Assembly: GCA_002118135.1 (NCBI GenBank)
Contig: BDIU01000192.1
Location: 372,001 to 436,000 of the forward strand
DNA length: 64,000 nt
DNA from: Trebouxia sp. TZW2008
Taxonomy: Eukaryota; Chlorophyta; Trebouxiophyceae; Trebouxiales; Trebouxiaceae
Direction of reading: 5' to 3'
Program-made: the position numbers and the translations under genes
Shown: positions 47,279 to 60,500 of the stretch, piece after piece
How the letters are laid out: every line of letters begins with the position of its first letter
Position numbering within the stretch: position 1 is the stretch's first letter
The notes under the pieces: model-generated
Databases searched by the model: none
Told to the model about the DNA's origin: nothing
Seen by the model: the letters and a program-made list of their open reading frames with translations, nothing else

Positions 47279-50200
47279 TCATGAGTCCTCGCTTTTAACC
47301 TTCTTCTTCTTTTTCTTCTTCTCGATTTCACCACCTTCAGCTGTCTTATCCTTTTTCTTCTTCTTCTCGCTTTTACCAGCCTCCCCTTCACTGGACTTGT
47401 CCTTTTTCTTCTTCTTCTGCTCACCAACCTCATCTGGCGATGTGGGTGACCGCTCCCTCTTCTTCTCCTGCAACGACATTGAACAAGAATGAAGTTTTGC
47501 CATGAAAAGGACAACAACGCGTCACAATCACAATTTCTGCCGCTACAGGCAGACCAACCCTGCTTCAGCGTTTGGCAAGAGTCAGAGTTTTGCCATTTGA
47601 TGCAACAACAGCGCGCCACAATCGTCAATTTGGCCATTGCAGGCAAATCAACCCTGCTTCAGCACTAAACAAGCATCAAACTTTTGTCATGACATGCAAC
47701 AACAGCGCAACAAACATGGTTTTGGCCATTGCAGGCAAAGCAACTCTGCTTCAGCAGAATGCATGCTTTCTTGTTTCACAAGGCGTAATTCAGTCACAGA
47801 GCCTGACAACGCCAGCAAGAAATAGCTAAGCTCAACATGCTGCTGCTGCTGCTGCTGCAGCAGTATAGACAAACCTAGCTAAAAAGCACAACATGACAAC
47901 ACAGACCATAGCAGCTACATCATTGGTTGCAAGCAAAAATCTTGCTCTACTACTCACTGGAGGCATGCCTTGAGAAGCATTCCCATCACAATAGGATCAG
48001 TAGCTCTGTTGTTGACTGTTTCCACTGCCGCGGCTCACGCGTCATGTTCATTGCATATGCAATATCACACGCATGAACGCATGAGATAGTCATTATACCT
48101 TCTTCTCCTTCTTCACTTTCTTGGCAGTGCCCTCAGTGGAGGGAGAGGCAGCTTCTGCTGCGCCGTTGACAGCAGCTGCTGCAGCATCTGGCGCAGAAGT
48201 TGAGGGAGAAGCTGTGTCCATGGGCGCTGCTGCATCACCACCTTCTGCTGCTGCTTCTCCAGCCTGTCATTCAAAAACCTCCAAAGTCAAATGCAAAAAC
48301 AACAATGTCAGAAAATGGTATCCATGAGCGATGCTGCATCAGTAACTGCTGCCGCTGCTTCCCCATCCTGTCATTGACACATGCCCAAGGTCAATGCAAA
48401 CTCAGCGTGACTTACATCAAGGTTTTGGTCATCAAGACTCTGGTTGTCAACATGAAAGTTTGTTACTGCAGCTACAGCAAACACCACAATGCAACCCTAG
48501 CGATGAAAGACCAAAAGTGGTTACAGCAACAGCATGAACAAGTGCAATTTAAGGCGACTTTATTGGATCTCAGACAGAATTTTGAGCAAATTTGGTTGTC
48601 GTCACAGGGTTTCAGTACCTGTTGAGAAAATGTATGTCATCAGCGATCCAGCATTAGACATATGACTTATGCGCTTTGTCATGCCGCAGCTGCATGCAAG
48701 ACCTGAATGAAGCCGTAGACACTATGATGCGATGTCATGTGAGCCTCGACACGGCGAAAGTAAACAGGCACCTTGGCTGGTGAAACATCTGGGAGGGATC
48801 TGAGGTACTCCTTTGGTGTGTTCTCATTAGGTCGGCCATGCTTGTCTAGCTTGCCCTCTGCTACCAGCTGCTTCTTCTTCTGAGCCATGGGTCCCAAGCC
48901 CCACCTGCATAGGGTTTCTGACTTAGATTTGTAACCATGCATTACTAATGCTGCAGATGACTGCTTGCCCTCTACACCCAGTTGCTCCTTCTTCTGAGCC
49001 ATGGATTCCAAGCCCCACCTGTGTATACAATGGGACTTCAACAAATGCATACCAGCTACGCATGAAGGGCTTGACGACTATGTGTTACTGAAGTAGTATC
49101 ATTGTGAGTATGCATATTAAACATGCACCACACATTGGCACTTTGGTGCACGATCCTTTGGCAGGCATGCTACGCATGGAGTCTCAGCACAAGTGTATGC
49201 ATGCTATGCATGAATGATGAGCTTAGATGCCATACAGAGATGCAGTACGATGGCAGGCAACAGTCACATGCAACAGCAGCATGCCATGGAAGCATGCAGC
49301 AGTAGCCTGCAACAGCAGCGTGCAACAGCAGCATGCCAGGCTGAGCCCACCTTCTAGGGTATGTATCCCGCTCCATGATGACGCGCTTGATCTTGGCCAC
49401 ACAGCCGTGATCACAGGTTGCCATGACTGATGTGGTCATCTGAGCAATTCCTAGAGCAATTGCCTCGCCCTTGGTTGTCATCAGCACAACCTGCATGCGG
49501 ACAACCAGCTTTCACAATCAGCCCTGGCTAGCGACTTGTGTCAAGGTGAGCGCTGCCAAACATCTGTAAACCTCCTAATTTGATGGCCTACTTCCTGCAA
49601 GCGGTTTGTTTGTTCAAGATGCGTAGAGCATCAGCAGATCAGCACACAAACATGAAAGGTGCTGGATTATATATGGCATCTGCCAAAGGGGCCTGGGTAG
49701 GGGCACATTGAAATGCATTTGAGATGTCACAAAAGTCGTCAACAGGCAGACATGTTGCGACTCACATGCGCACCATGCCCATGGAAAGTACAGCACATAT
49801 CAAAATGGGAGGGTCATCATTGCAATTCCTCCCTCACTCATCTGTCATTAGACGGTTTGTACATTGATTGCTGAACAAAACTGAGAGTGTATCGTGCTTT
49901 GGCTTACCTCATCATCAACCTCGACTGCGTTCTCAAATCTCAGCAGCCCTGGGATCATGAACTTGGCTCCATAGCAGATAGCATTCACAGCGCTGTCTTT
50001 CACCACAAGCCGTTTGTAGTTGGTCAGGACTCGTTCCAAAGGCATGATGGCTCTTCGTAGATACGACTCATCCTTGTAGTTGTCAAAGGTCCATTGAGCA
50101 TCTAGGACATCATGCATTGTGACCATGTTGTCTTGTTCACCCATGATGCCGGATCTGACTCGCCGTAGCTCCTGCAACAGACCATTGTATGTTGAGTCTT

Positions 50201-51354
50201 CTATGCAGGAGACACTGCATGCTGTGTCTAATGCAACCAAAATTGACTTGGGCTTCGTCGCAGAAAGCTGACAAGCTGAGAATAGCCTTCAAACAAGCAT
50301 GCAGAAATTTGATAAGCCGCAGAGCAAAACAGAATGTTGATGGGTATGTGTTGCACTGACATTGCGTCACAAGCAACATAGGCAGCAAGCGAACAGGGGA
50401 TGTGGTGTTAAGAAGCTGTGCAGCATAGTAACAGGCTGATCCTTTGTTGCAATGTGCAGTGCCTGTGCGGCAATGAGACTGCTGATGTCAACACGCTTCT
50501 GCCAGCAGCAGTTTGTAGTGGCAAGCTGTGGACTTTGTCCAAAGCAACATGCATGGCATCAGACAATGCCGATGTTGCGCAGGTGTTGTAGTCTGCAACA
50601 TTGCATTGCATTCAACAATACAACTCTGACTGATCTTGCTCACCTGCATGTGTGCACCTGTGCCCAGCAGAAGTCCTAGGTGGACACACAGCGTTCTGAT
50701 GTAAGTTCCAGCTTCACACGATACCCAGAAGACGACCAGGTGCCTGTCCTCGTCGTACTCAATCAACTTGCTTTGGTAGATGGTCCGTATTCTGAGCTGA
50801 CGCTTGACTGCTGAAATCAGGGGCGGCCGCTGAAACAGAGCGCCTGTGAGAGTTTCTAGAGCTCTAGCCACTTTTGCCTGTCCCCCTGGCACAGCACTGT
50901 GCATCCGCGCTATGCACACATACTCCTTTCCTGCTCCCTGCTGTGACTTGACGAGCCTGGTGGCTCGCTCAACGCAGACTATGAGGTTGCCAGTGACTTT
51001 TGGGTCGAGGGTGCCGCTGTGACCGGTTTTCTCCACTCTAAGAATTCGTCGGATCCAGGCCACGACCTCGTGAGAGGACGGGTTGGAGGGCTTGTCGAGG
51101 TTGATCACGCCGTATCTAATGTAGTCGGCGAGAGGACGCTTCAACGGGGTGAAGCCTGATGGGATGGGCGTGTAGTGGCCAGTCCTGACGTTCATTTTGT
51201 CATAGTTTTTGAGCAGGAGAGGCCACCTGGAGGTGTCCAAAGCTGGTGTGGTGGACTGCGGCTGGATAGCAAAGTCTGCCTTGTGCTGCACAACTGCGAC
51301 TTCATCGCCATCTGCGGCTGACTTGTTCTTTTTTGACTTCTTTTTCTCGCTCAT
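47279..51354 (-). CDS. CBF5: Dyskerin / H/ACA pseudouridine synthase CBF5
   Basis: Catalytic subunit of H/ACA snoRNPs, which pseudouridylate rRNA and snRNA in nucleolus and Cajal bodies; also a telomerase component in several lineages. Exons: 51354-50644, 50171-49908, 49490-49351, about 48904-48776, about 48262-48105 and about 47468-47279, roughly 530 residues. The N-terminus is lysine-rich ([12 protein letters not shown]). The DKC-like region [20 protein letters not shown] is followed by the catalytic Asp in [14 protein letters not shown] and by KEYVC. The PUA domain covers exons 2-3 ([29 protein letters not shown]). C-terminal [11 protein letters not shown] and [13 protein letters not shown] are family-typical. 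The tail is an Ala/Ser-rich exon and a KKKKKD-rich nucleolar targeting tail. Head-to-head with PUS7. Confidence 0.96.
47489..47762. repeat. Triplicate tandem repeat, unit about 90 bp, in dyskerin last intron
   Basis: Three units share GTTTTGCCAT or TTTTGTCATG, CAACAACAGCGC, GGCCATTGCAGGCAAA and CCTGCTTCAGC. The first unit adjoins the last exon's acceptor region (minus-strand CTGCAACGACATTG). Confidence 0.8.
48300..48375 (-). repeat. Copy of the dyskerin Ala/Ser-rich exon 5' part
   Basis: ATCCATGAGCGATGCTGCAT at 48,320 matches GTCCATGGGCGCTGCTGCAT of the real exon (48,217), and both continue into TCCTGTCATT or GCCTGTCATT. Confidence 0.65.
48955..49025 (-). repeat. Copy of dyskerin exon 4 5' part with intact acceptor
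   Basis: Minus-strand ACACAG is followed by [20 protein letters not shown], paralogous to [19 protein letters not shown] of the real exon at 48,904. After about 60 bp the match ends. Confidence 0.8.
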
Positions 51355-51596
51355 AGTCTGCTAGGTCAGGCGGTCAGTAGCAGGCGAGGAGGAGCACAGG
51401 GCTGTGGCGGCCTTGCAGCTGGAAGCACAAAGCGAGACTTGCCACTTGATTCGTCGATGTTCGAAGTTACTGCAGGCCGTGAGCTTGACACTGTTTGCAG
51501 CGAAGTTGAGACTGCGGCCAAACGCAGCCAGGATGACTAACGACGACCACTGCAGTGTCGGCATTTTGACTGCATGAACGCCATGCCGCACCGTGT
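51355..51596. promoter_or_regulatory. Compact bidirectional promoter of CBF5 and PUS7
   Basis: Only 242 bp separate the two divergent ATGs, and both pseudouridine synthase genes must start transcription within or next to it. CG-containing motifs are frequent and no TATA box is obvious. Confidence 0.65.
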
Positions 51597-54500
51597 ATGC
51601 AGCTTGGCACGCGCCTGATTCGTTCCTACGTGGGTCAATACCGTCTAGGTTCACAAGTCTTTCCGCAGAAGCTGCGCGCTATGAGCTCGACTGAGGACAG
51701 CGTCGGCATTCGTGCATGGGCAAATGACTACTCAGGCTTCACTGGCATACTCAAGCAGAGGTACATTGCGCGCTTGTGCCACTACGACGTTTATTTCAAA
51801 TTGCGCAGCTTTCATTTGCAACCCGCTTGTGGCTTTGCGATTCTCGCTCTGGCGACCGCAGATACAGCGACTTCATGGTCAACGAGGTCGACACCGGTGG
51901 GAATGTCGTCCACCTGTCAAATCTGCACTTTCCCCAGGTGACTTAACACGTTTGCTCCCTCACTGACTAACTGTGCTCGCACGCCTATCGAATGGCTTAC
52001 AAAGTTACCTCTTGACTAGCATACAACTCAGTGAATCCAAGACAAGGGCACAGGCCTGCATGAGCTGGTAGCTCCAAACACCAGTCTGAAAACAAGCTTT
52101 GCAATGTATCAGAATGCAAAACTCCATCAGCAGCCCAGTCATGCAGCTTGCTAGAGCACCTGCTTTATGGCACCAACGCAAGCCAGGCTCAGCCAACAAG
52201 ACAACGGAAATTCTGGCAGCCATGCTCTCTAAGCACAATGCTTGTCAAGCAAAGTATACCAAGCTCTTCACACAAAGCAAACAACTCAGTGCCTGTGCAG
52301 GCTGCAGCAGCTCCTCAACAGCCCTTCGAGACAATCGTCAGTCAAAGCATTCCATCAAGCCAGTCTCAACAGCACCAGAGCAATGGTACAGACACTGCAC
52401 CAGCCCCTTTGACAAGTGATCCAGCTCCAGAACAGGCCAGCAAAGCAGCACAGCCAGTCAATGCAGCGGCATCTCCTGAGGTGATTTCAAGACATCATTT
52501 CAACATGGAGAGGCTTGACTGCGCTTTGATTTATAAAGACTTGTCGACATTGGCTTTCTGGGCACTCTTTCTTTTGCTCTGGTCTATACACAAATCACAG
52601 CACTTTTGGGTTTCTCCACACACATTACCACTGCTTTCATCAGTTAGCAAAGGTTTCTGGATTGGGACTCATATAATGTGCACACATTTAGGCTGCCTCT
52701 GCTCACAGAGGATTCCTTATGACGCCTACAGACAAAGACTTTGCCTTTCCTTTGTGCAGAAGGAAACAGCAGATGACGATGGCTTGGCTGCGTGCTTAAC
52801 TCAGCTTGTTACTTTTGGTGAGCTCTGTGGATCAAGCAATAAGGAGAAGCTTCAAGACTTTCTGCAGTGCATCTTCCAGTATCAGCAGGTGACTTAGACA
52901 GGAAACAAGCATGCCCTTGTACTGCCTAACAATTGGTCAAGTCTCATGCAGCAGGATGTAATGTTGCAATACATAGTGAAGACTCCTCACTCAAGTTTTT
53001 TGCGCATGATAGCAAGTTGTGGAGAACAGCGATGAAAGTGATTCCTTGAAACTTGCGTTTGTCACTACATCAAGTTGTTACTACCCATAAGACACAATTG
53101 CAGTCAGAGTGCAGTGCCTGGGTCCCACTTCATTGTTGTTGCATTGATAATGTCACCATCTCAAGTGTCATCACAAAAGGAGAACACTGTAGTTGAGCAG
53201 TGAGTTGTCTACTGCAGGCAGCATTACCAGGAGGATCAAAGCCAGATCATATAATGCTAGATCCAATCACAGATAAAGCCCAGCGCACAGTGGGTATTCT
53301 CAACAGCCCCTACTGCTTGTGTGCCTTTTGCCCATTGCATCAGCTCTTCAGGATCACACAGGCTTGCATGTGCGAGTGGTACTGTCCCAACACTGTTTTG
53401 TACTGTCCTATCACTGCCCTAATATTGTCAGTGGGTGCTCTCACTGACCCCTCTGCTTGCATGCCTTTTGTTCCGTGCCTTACACTCCTTGCCTGGTGCA
53501 TTTGATTTTGCACATGCACAGTCATTGGTGCCACAGCATTCTCAACAGCCTCTCTGCTTGCATGCTTTTGATACACTGCTCTAGCACGTTGCTGTCATGC
53601 GCACAGGCTGTCCTGTACCTGCCAACGAGTCTTTTGTCACATTTCATTGTCACACAGTGGATATGTTTAGCAGCCCTCTGCTTGTATGCTTTCTGTACAT
53701 TGTGCAAACCCAGAGACACTTGGCAGACAACTGTGTGCAAGGACCTCACCTCCCTTCATGCTCAGTACAAATGGATTAGGATTGCACAGGACCAAATTGG
53801 CAGTTGATTGCTTCAGCACGTACCTAGCTGGGCTTGCTGAGCCTGTCTAGCATACATCGAGAATGGTGAATGAAAGACACTGCAAAACTGTGCCCTACAG
53901 TGCTTTGCACTCATGCGTTTAGGTTTGACTGTGCATGCCAGCATCTTTGTTGGTCAATGTTTCTTTGCACTTGACAGTGACTTCTCTTTGTAACGACTGC
54001 TTTGTTACCAAGAAGATTTTCCTTATATTGAGTTGTCCATACTCAGAGAAGCCACTGCAGTCAGAATGCAGTGCTTGTGTACCAATTGCATTGTCCTTAC
54101 GTGGAGTGTCCTTACAAAGGGATGGTATCCCAGGCAGTATGACTGACCAGGATCTGTTGGTGGTGCAGTGGTGCACCCTAAAGCAGTGTGTAAGGCATGC
54201 ATTTGAGAGAGCTGGACACATGCTGTAGTTCTCTCAGTCAGCACAGCAAACTATGCAAGCTCTTGACATGATAGCACTCAGTCAAGGCCAACCCACTGTT
54301 CATTGTTGTCACACAAGCTTGTAGGCAAAATCGTAACTCAGTCAAGTGTGCTGAAGAATGTGCACAGCTTCTGCAGGCTATGTCATGACTTGGTCAAGTG
54401 TGCTGCAGAATGTGCATAACTTCTTCAAGCAGGGGCATCCACTGCCAAGGCTAAGCACAACAACAGTAACTCAGGAGGGGATTGCTGATTATGGCGGGAA

Positions 54501-57500
54501 GCCCATGTCAGTCATCAAGGTGGTGTACGAGGGCAGGGGACAGAAACGCAAAAGGACTGAACCTGGCAGGGATAGGGGTAGGGGTGGCAGGGGGGGAGGC
54601 AGGGGTGCTAGTGAGGGGTCTGCTAGGGGCAACTGGGGGCCGGACTGGCCTGGAGGGACAAAGAAGTACTGCAGATTTGCCCTTGGCAAAAGCAACATGG
54701 ACACGCAGGTATGTGAGTCAGACACTATCTCATCATTCATTTATCATTGTCAATCATTTGTTCATTCATTTATTTAATCATTCATGCATCAAATATGCTT
54801 GCTAGGCAGGCCTCCAGCCCCCACAACTAGGTGTGTACCAATGCTATTGCTGAAGTGCATAAGCTGTGCAAGGCCAAAATATGTGCAAGACAGACTTACA
54901 CAAGTCAAACAAACTGTTAATATAAGTTGCATAAGTTAGAGGCATCTTGAGTGGGCAAATGTTCTGATGAGTTGCATTTACCCCATACACCAGGCAACTG
55001 TTCTGACAAGTTGCATAAAATTGAAAAGTATAAGCTGCATAAATTAGTTGCATTGGCTTCATTGGTCGAGCCAGGCTAAAGGCAGCCTCGAGAGTGTATG
55101 CGGTTTAGAATTGAACCCTTCATGTCTCCATAGAGTTTGGACTATAGCATCAAGACATTTGGAGGCTTTCTCTTGTTTGGCGTGTATTTGAAAGCAAACC
55201 GACATGTCAAGCTCAAGCTGCGCACCCAACATCCCGTAGCATCTAAAGTCTTCAAAGCTGAGAGACTTGCGGAAGCCAGCTATGTTTTGCGGTGTGATTG
55301 ATCTTGACTTTTCCCACAGTGCAGTGGGGCATGCATAATGCATGCAAACATGCAGCGTGATGTAACGCGCATAGTGCAACACGGCTGAAAACTTGCAGGC
55401 TTTTTGCACACATGACTTGTGTTCCTGACTTGTGCCGCAATCTCTAGAGTGAGCCATTGCAGGTATACTTTTGGGGTGATGGCAAAGGTCAGGACCACAG
55501 TACATGTTTAGACAGAACCTGAAATGTTTGCCAGTGTTATGCTATATGTGCTACGTTATGCTGCATGCATGCCCGACGCATGTCCATACATAGGCAAGAT
55601 GCTTGTGTGGAGCATGGCATACCTCAACTGTGTTGCATACAGCATGCAACATTGCAACTGTCTCTGCTGTCTGCAAAGTGCGTAACAGCAGCTTTTTGTG
55701 TGGCATGCAGCAGTTGTGTTAGGCTGCTGTCATTGCAAATTGGGCCTGTTTCTGCTAGTTTGTTTGCCATGAACCTGCAATACCCAACACCTGTTCCGTA
55801 ACATGCTTTGTGTGGCGTGCAGCAATCTGTTGGTCTGATGTTGGTCAGGCGTCATTGGGCAATAAAAATGCTGTACACTTGGTCTCTGAGATGCTTTGTG
55901 TGATGTGAAGCAATGTATTGGGTTGCTGTTGTTTCTGTCGCACTGCAAATTGGGCTGCAGAAATGCCTCAGGCCTGCTCTCAGACGCTACATGTGTAGCA
56001 TGCAGCAATGCTTGCTGTGTGACAGCAATTCCTCATGTTTGCTGATCAACATGCTCTGTGTGGCATGCAGCAATGCATCAAATTGCTGTCTCCTGTGCTG
56101 CGCAGCAACTTGAGCAATGACAATGCCTCAATCCTTTTCCTCAAATGCTTTTTGTGTGACATGCAGCAATGCATCGGGCTGCTGTCATCTCTGCTTCACT
56201 GCAAGTCAGGCGCTTTTGCCACAGCTGGGACCAAAGACAAAAGGGCGGTGACCGTCCAACACGTTACAGCATTCAAGGTAATCTTTGTTGCATGCACAAC
56301 TGCACCTGCTGTTGAAATGTCATCTGCTGCATTTGTGCTGTATGCTGCTGTGTTAGCAGGCAGTCTCTTGGCTGTTCCAACACAGGTGCCATGTGCAAAC
56401 AAGTCTTCACATGAACTGAGATCTGACCTGTATGAACATGGCATTTGCTTTCAAGGCATTAGTATAAGTACCACGGTCTTGATGAAGTCAATGCTGTTAT
56501 TTACATCTGCACCATTGATTGTCTAGTTGCTTGCACAAGAAGCCAATAACTGCTACAGTCTTCTAGGATCCTGCCTTCCTCATTGTATTTATAGAATAAT
56601 GATACTACCGCTGTGAGTTATAGAGATGCCCATTGTCTTTTCAGTCATAACTTTTGGAGTGTCACTCTACTTCTCTTGACTGTGCTCCTTGCAAAAGTCT
56701 CAGTGCATAGTTTTGACAATATGCCGTTTCATATCAGTGAATCAGCCGACAAAACAGTGGAGACAGTCTCACTGCTTACCTCATCACTTGCTTGCTAGCC
56801 TGCAACCCCACACAAGACCGTGTACAGTCGGTCACATTATGATGCATGGCGCCTTGTTTGAAGTCTTGCTATGCTGTGCAGATATCAGCGGAGCGGCTTG
56901 CTGGGCTGAACCCGTGGCTGTTCAACTTCCAAGTAGGCAATTTTGAGTATGTAGATGAGGAGCTGCACTTGGGTCAACTGAAAGGTCAGGCTGCTTGCTT
57001 GGCTTCTCCTCTTGCTTTTTCTTCTGCTGTCTGCATTTCAGCAAGAAATCGTATTGTGTGTCATAAAGCTGAAGTCTTCTTCTGGAATCTGCGCTATTGT
57101 TGGCAATCCATGAAGCGCTTCACTCAGATCAACTTGAATGTCAGGCTCCTTCTCTTCTTCTGACTGTCCTGCTTCTGTAATTTCTGTCACTTTGCTTCTT
57201 CTTCGTCCTTCTCCTGTGTTAGCTGCTGCCACTGCTGCTGCTTGAAGTAAATTATGAGCTATGCTATGTCGAGCTGCATTATCAGGCTCTGATCTTCTTC
57301 TTATCCAGCGTGGCAACCGGTTCCAAATTATTCCGAGTTGCAGCAAAGGAATGAACAACGCAACTCACTGCATGAAATGCTGTAGCACACCCAAGCACAA
57401 GTCACTGCTCACTCTGGCTGCAAGCGATCAATTTCAGACCAATCTGAGATGTTGCAGCAAAGCAGCGAACAAAGCGATTCCTTGTGTGAAGTTCTGCAGC

Positions 57501-60500
57501 ACACCAGAGCATAAGTCGCTGCTTACTGTGGCCGCAAGCGACTAGTGCCACACAAATTTGGCATGTTGCGGCAACGCTGTGAACAATGCAACTCACTGCA
57601 TGAAGTGCTGTAGCACACCAGCAGCTATCTTACTGCTCCCTGCAAATGCAGGCAATGACTTCCTAACTGCAGCAGCAAAGCGATTATCAATTCAGCAAAT
57701 TGGTCAACAGTGCAACCGTTGCTTACTTTGGCTGCAGGCAATCAGTTACAAGTTGTTTTTTGGGCACACTTCAGCAGCAGAGCGTTGAACAACAAAACCT
57801 CAGTTCTCACTTTGGCTGCAGGAAATCAGTTCCAGATCATTCTGCGTGAAGTGCAAGGCGCAACACGGGAACAGATTGAGGCGGCTGCTGAAGCATTGAA
57901 GCAAGGCGGTTCATCAACTACTTTGGCCTGCAGCGCTTTGGCAGTACTGCTGTGCCTCCCCATAAGCATGCAGCCTGTGCGCAGTACCAAAGACCTTTCT
58001 TCTTGACTGCAGGCAAGCAGTTCCAGATCATTCTGCGTGAGGTGCAAGGTGCAACACGGGAACAGATCGAGGCGGCTGCTGGAGCGCTAAAGCAAGGCAG
58101 CTTCATCAACTACTTTGGCCTGCAGCGCTTTGGCAGTGGTGCTGTGCCTACCCGTAAGCATGCAGGCTGAGCACATTATCCAGAACCGTTCTGCTTGACT
58201 GCAGGCAACCAGTTCCAGATCATTCTTCGTGAGGTGCAAGGCGCAACACGGGAACAGATCGAAGCGGCTGCTGAAGCGTTGAAGCAAGGCGGCTTCATCA
58301 ACTACTTTGGTCTGCAGCGCTTTGGCAGTGGTGCTGTGCCTACCCACAAGTATGTTGACTGAGCCCTTTCTGAATCAGTTCAATGACCACTAGACTTGCA
58401 CTGACCTTTCACTTGAATGCATATCATGATTCTTCAGCAATCTGTTGAGGGCTGTTGCACATAACACTTGAAGTCCGGTCATCACAGCTGGGTTGGCATT
58501 CAGCTTATGTCAGGCGAATGCTGGGTTGCCGTGAGCTTTGGCTGATTTCTGTGGCGAGGAATGTGCAATGCCAACGCAACATCGCAAACACAGAGACACA
58601 GTTGTGGAAACATGCAATTCCAGAACAACATTACAACCACATAGGCGGGTGCTCTAACTTGTGTGCATGGGGATGCAGGGTGGGAGCTGCATTGTTGAGA
58701 GGACAATATGAGCAAGCAGTGAGGCTTATCATGCAACCCAGAGACGGGGACAGAGAAGAAGCTGTTGAAGCCCGTCGCCTCTACCTTGACAAGGGTGAGC
58801 TATTAATCTTGTAGAATGCAGCAGTTGTTGTATTGAGAATTGCACAAGAAAAGGAGGTCCTTTTTCTCATCACGCAAACCAGAGATGGAGATAGGGAGGA
58901 AGCTGTTGAGGCCCGCAGCCTTTACCCTGACAAGGGTGAGCTTCTATAGCACAGCACAAGAGGTCTTGTTTCTCATGATCATTCACAACATGGAGATAGG
59001 CAAGAAGCTGCCGCAGCATGTCGCCTGTACCTTGACGAAAGTGGGTTCTTGGGTGTCCTCTTGTTAGGAAGTTGCTTTGCTTTGAAATCTCTCTACCTAA
59101 ATTGCATGGCAAATATTGTCATTCTTGAAATTTTTGAAATCTCTCTACCTAAATTGCATGGCAAATATTGTCATTCTTGAAATTGTAAACCATACTGAGA
59201 TTCATATATGGTTGTGCTCAGTTTGTGTTCCGGTTCTAGTCATGCATTATTAAATAATATACATAATGTATTATATAATATCTATTATAATAAATTTGTG
59301 GCGCTTGATCTGGCGCGAGTGTGGCGCAATGATCTGGCGCAAGTGTGGCGTAAAGCATTCAAGGCATTTTATGTCTGTGGGCACAGTAGTGCGCACAGCG
59401 TGCAAAGCATATATGTCAATATCATATCGCTGGAAGCCCTTAGCTCATGTGGTGTAGCCCGGTTCAGGTTGATGCCCTGAGTCAACACAAGCAATGTCTG
59501 TCTGAATGGCTGTCATGATCCATGTCAGGTTGTCATAACATGGTATCAGACAAAATGCTGTGCAAAAACATTACTGAGCTTGTCAGCCTCAGCAACATCT
59601 TTGTAAAAAGCTTCCAGCTGTAGCTGAATCAGTCTAGCAATGTGCGGAAAAGTTGTATCATGGTTCTGAAATTTTCAAAACATGTCATTCATACTGCCAT
59701 ACTGTCAGCTTGCCCGCAACTGCCCTCAGGGCCTCTTTGAAGCGCCCTTCTTGATGTGCCCTTCAAAAGCTCGTGCAAGCCGTCACACGCTTGCATGTGA
59801 CAGGCAGGACATGTGGTGCAGGAGATGTGAAGGGCGCCTTGGCTGGCATGCAGCGACACCTCACTGCTGAAAGAGCAATTCTTGAGGTGAGACAGCCCTG
59901 TCTCCTCCTTGTTTCTCACCCAAAAGCAAGGGCTGTGTTGTTTCTGACTTCAACCTGTTCTCTGGAACTTCCTAGTGCTCGACGATGTGCAAAGAGTCGG
60001 CCTGTCAAATGTTCATAAGGCTTCATGGTCTCGGAGCATGTGTGAAAACGGGGACAATCTTCTGACACGGCTGATGAAATCACATCTGCAGGCAAAACAC
60101 ATTTGATTGGAGTGACTTGAGGCGTGCATAGCCTTTGCGACCATTATTGCAGCATGCTTGTTCTAACCAATACAGACTTTGACTATCTGTATTGAAAGCC
60201 AAGATTCTGACTATCCATCCATGTTTCTTGTTGTTTAGAAATTGTTCAACAGCTATTGACAGTCATTTTCAAGCAATCAGGCAATTCTGACAAATATTGC
60301 TGCTCTCAGGGTCTGAACCACAATGGCAGGTCCAACTTGCTCGCAGCTCTCATGCGCATTCCTCATGGTTTACGTACCATGTACGTGCACGCTTACCAGA
60401 GCTATCTTTGGAATGCGGCTACCAGTGACCGCATCCTGAAGCATGGCAGCAAGAACGTGATTGAAGGTGATTTGGTGCTGTTGTCAGATGCGACAGCTGG

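Noticed and set aside
52148..52897. 249-codon open frame spanning PUS7 exons 3 and 4
   Set aside because: It reads through an intron with a good GTGATT donor and a TGTGCAG acceptor. The family match is confined to the ends.
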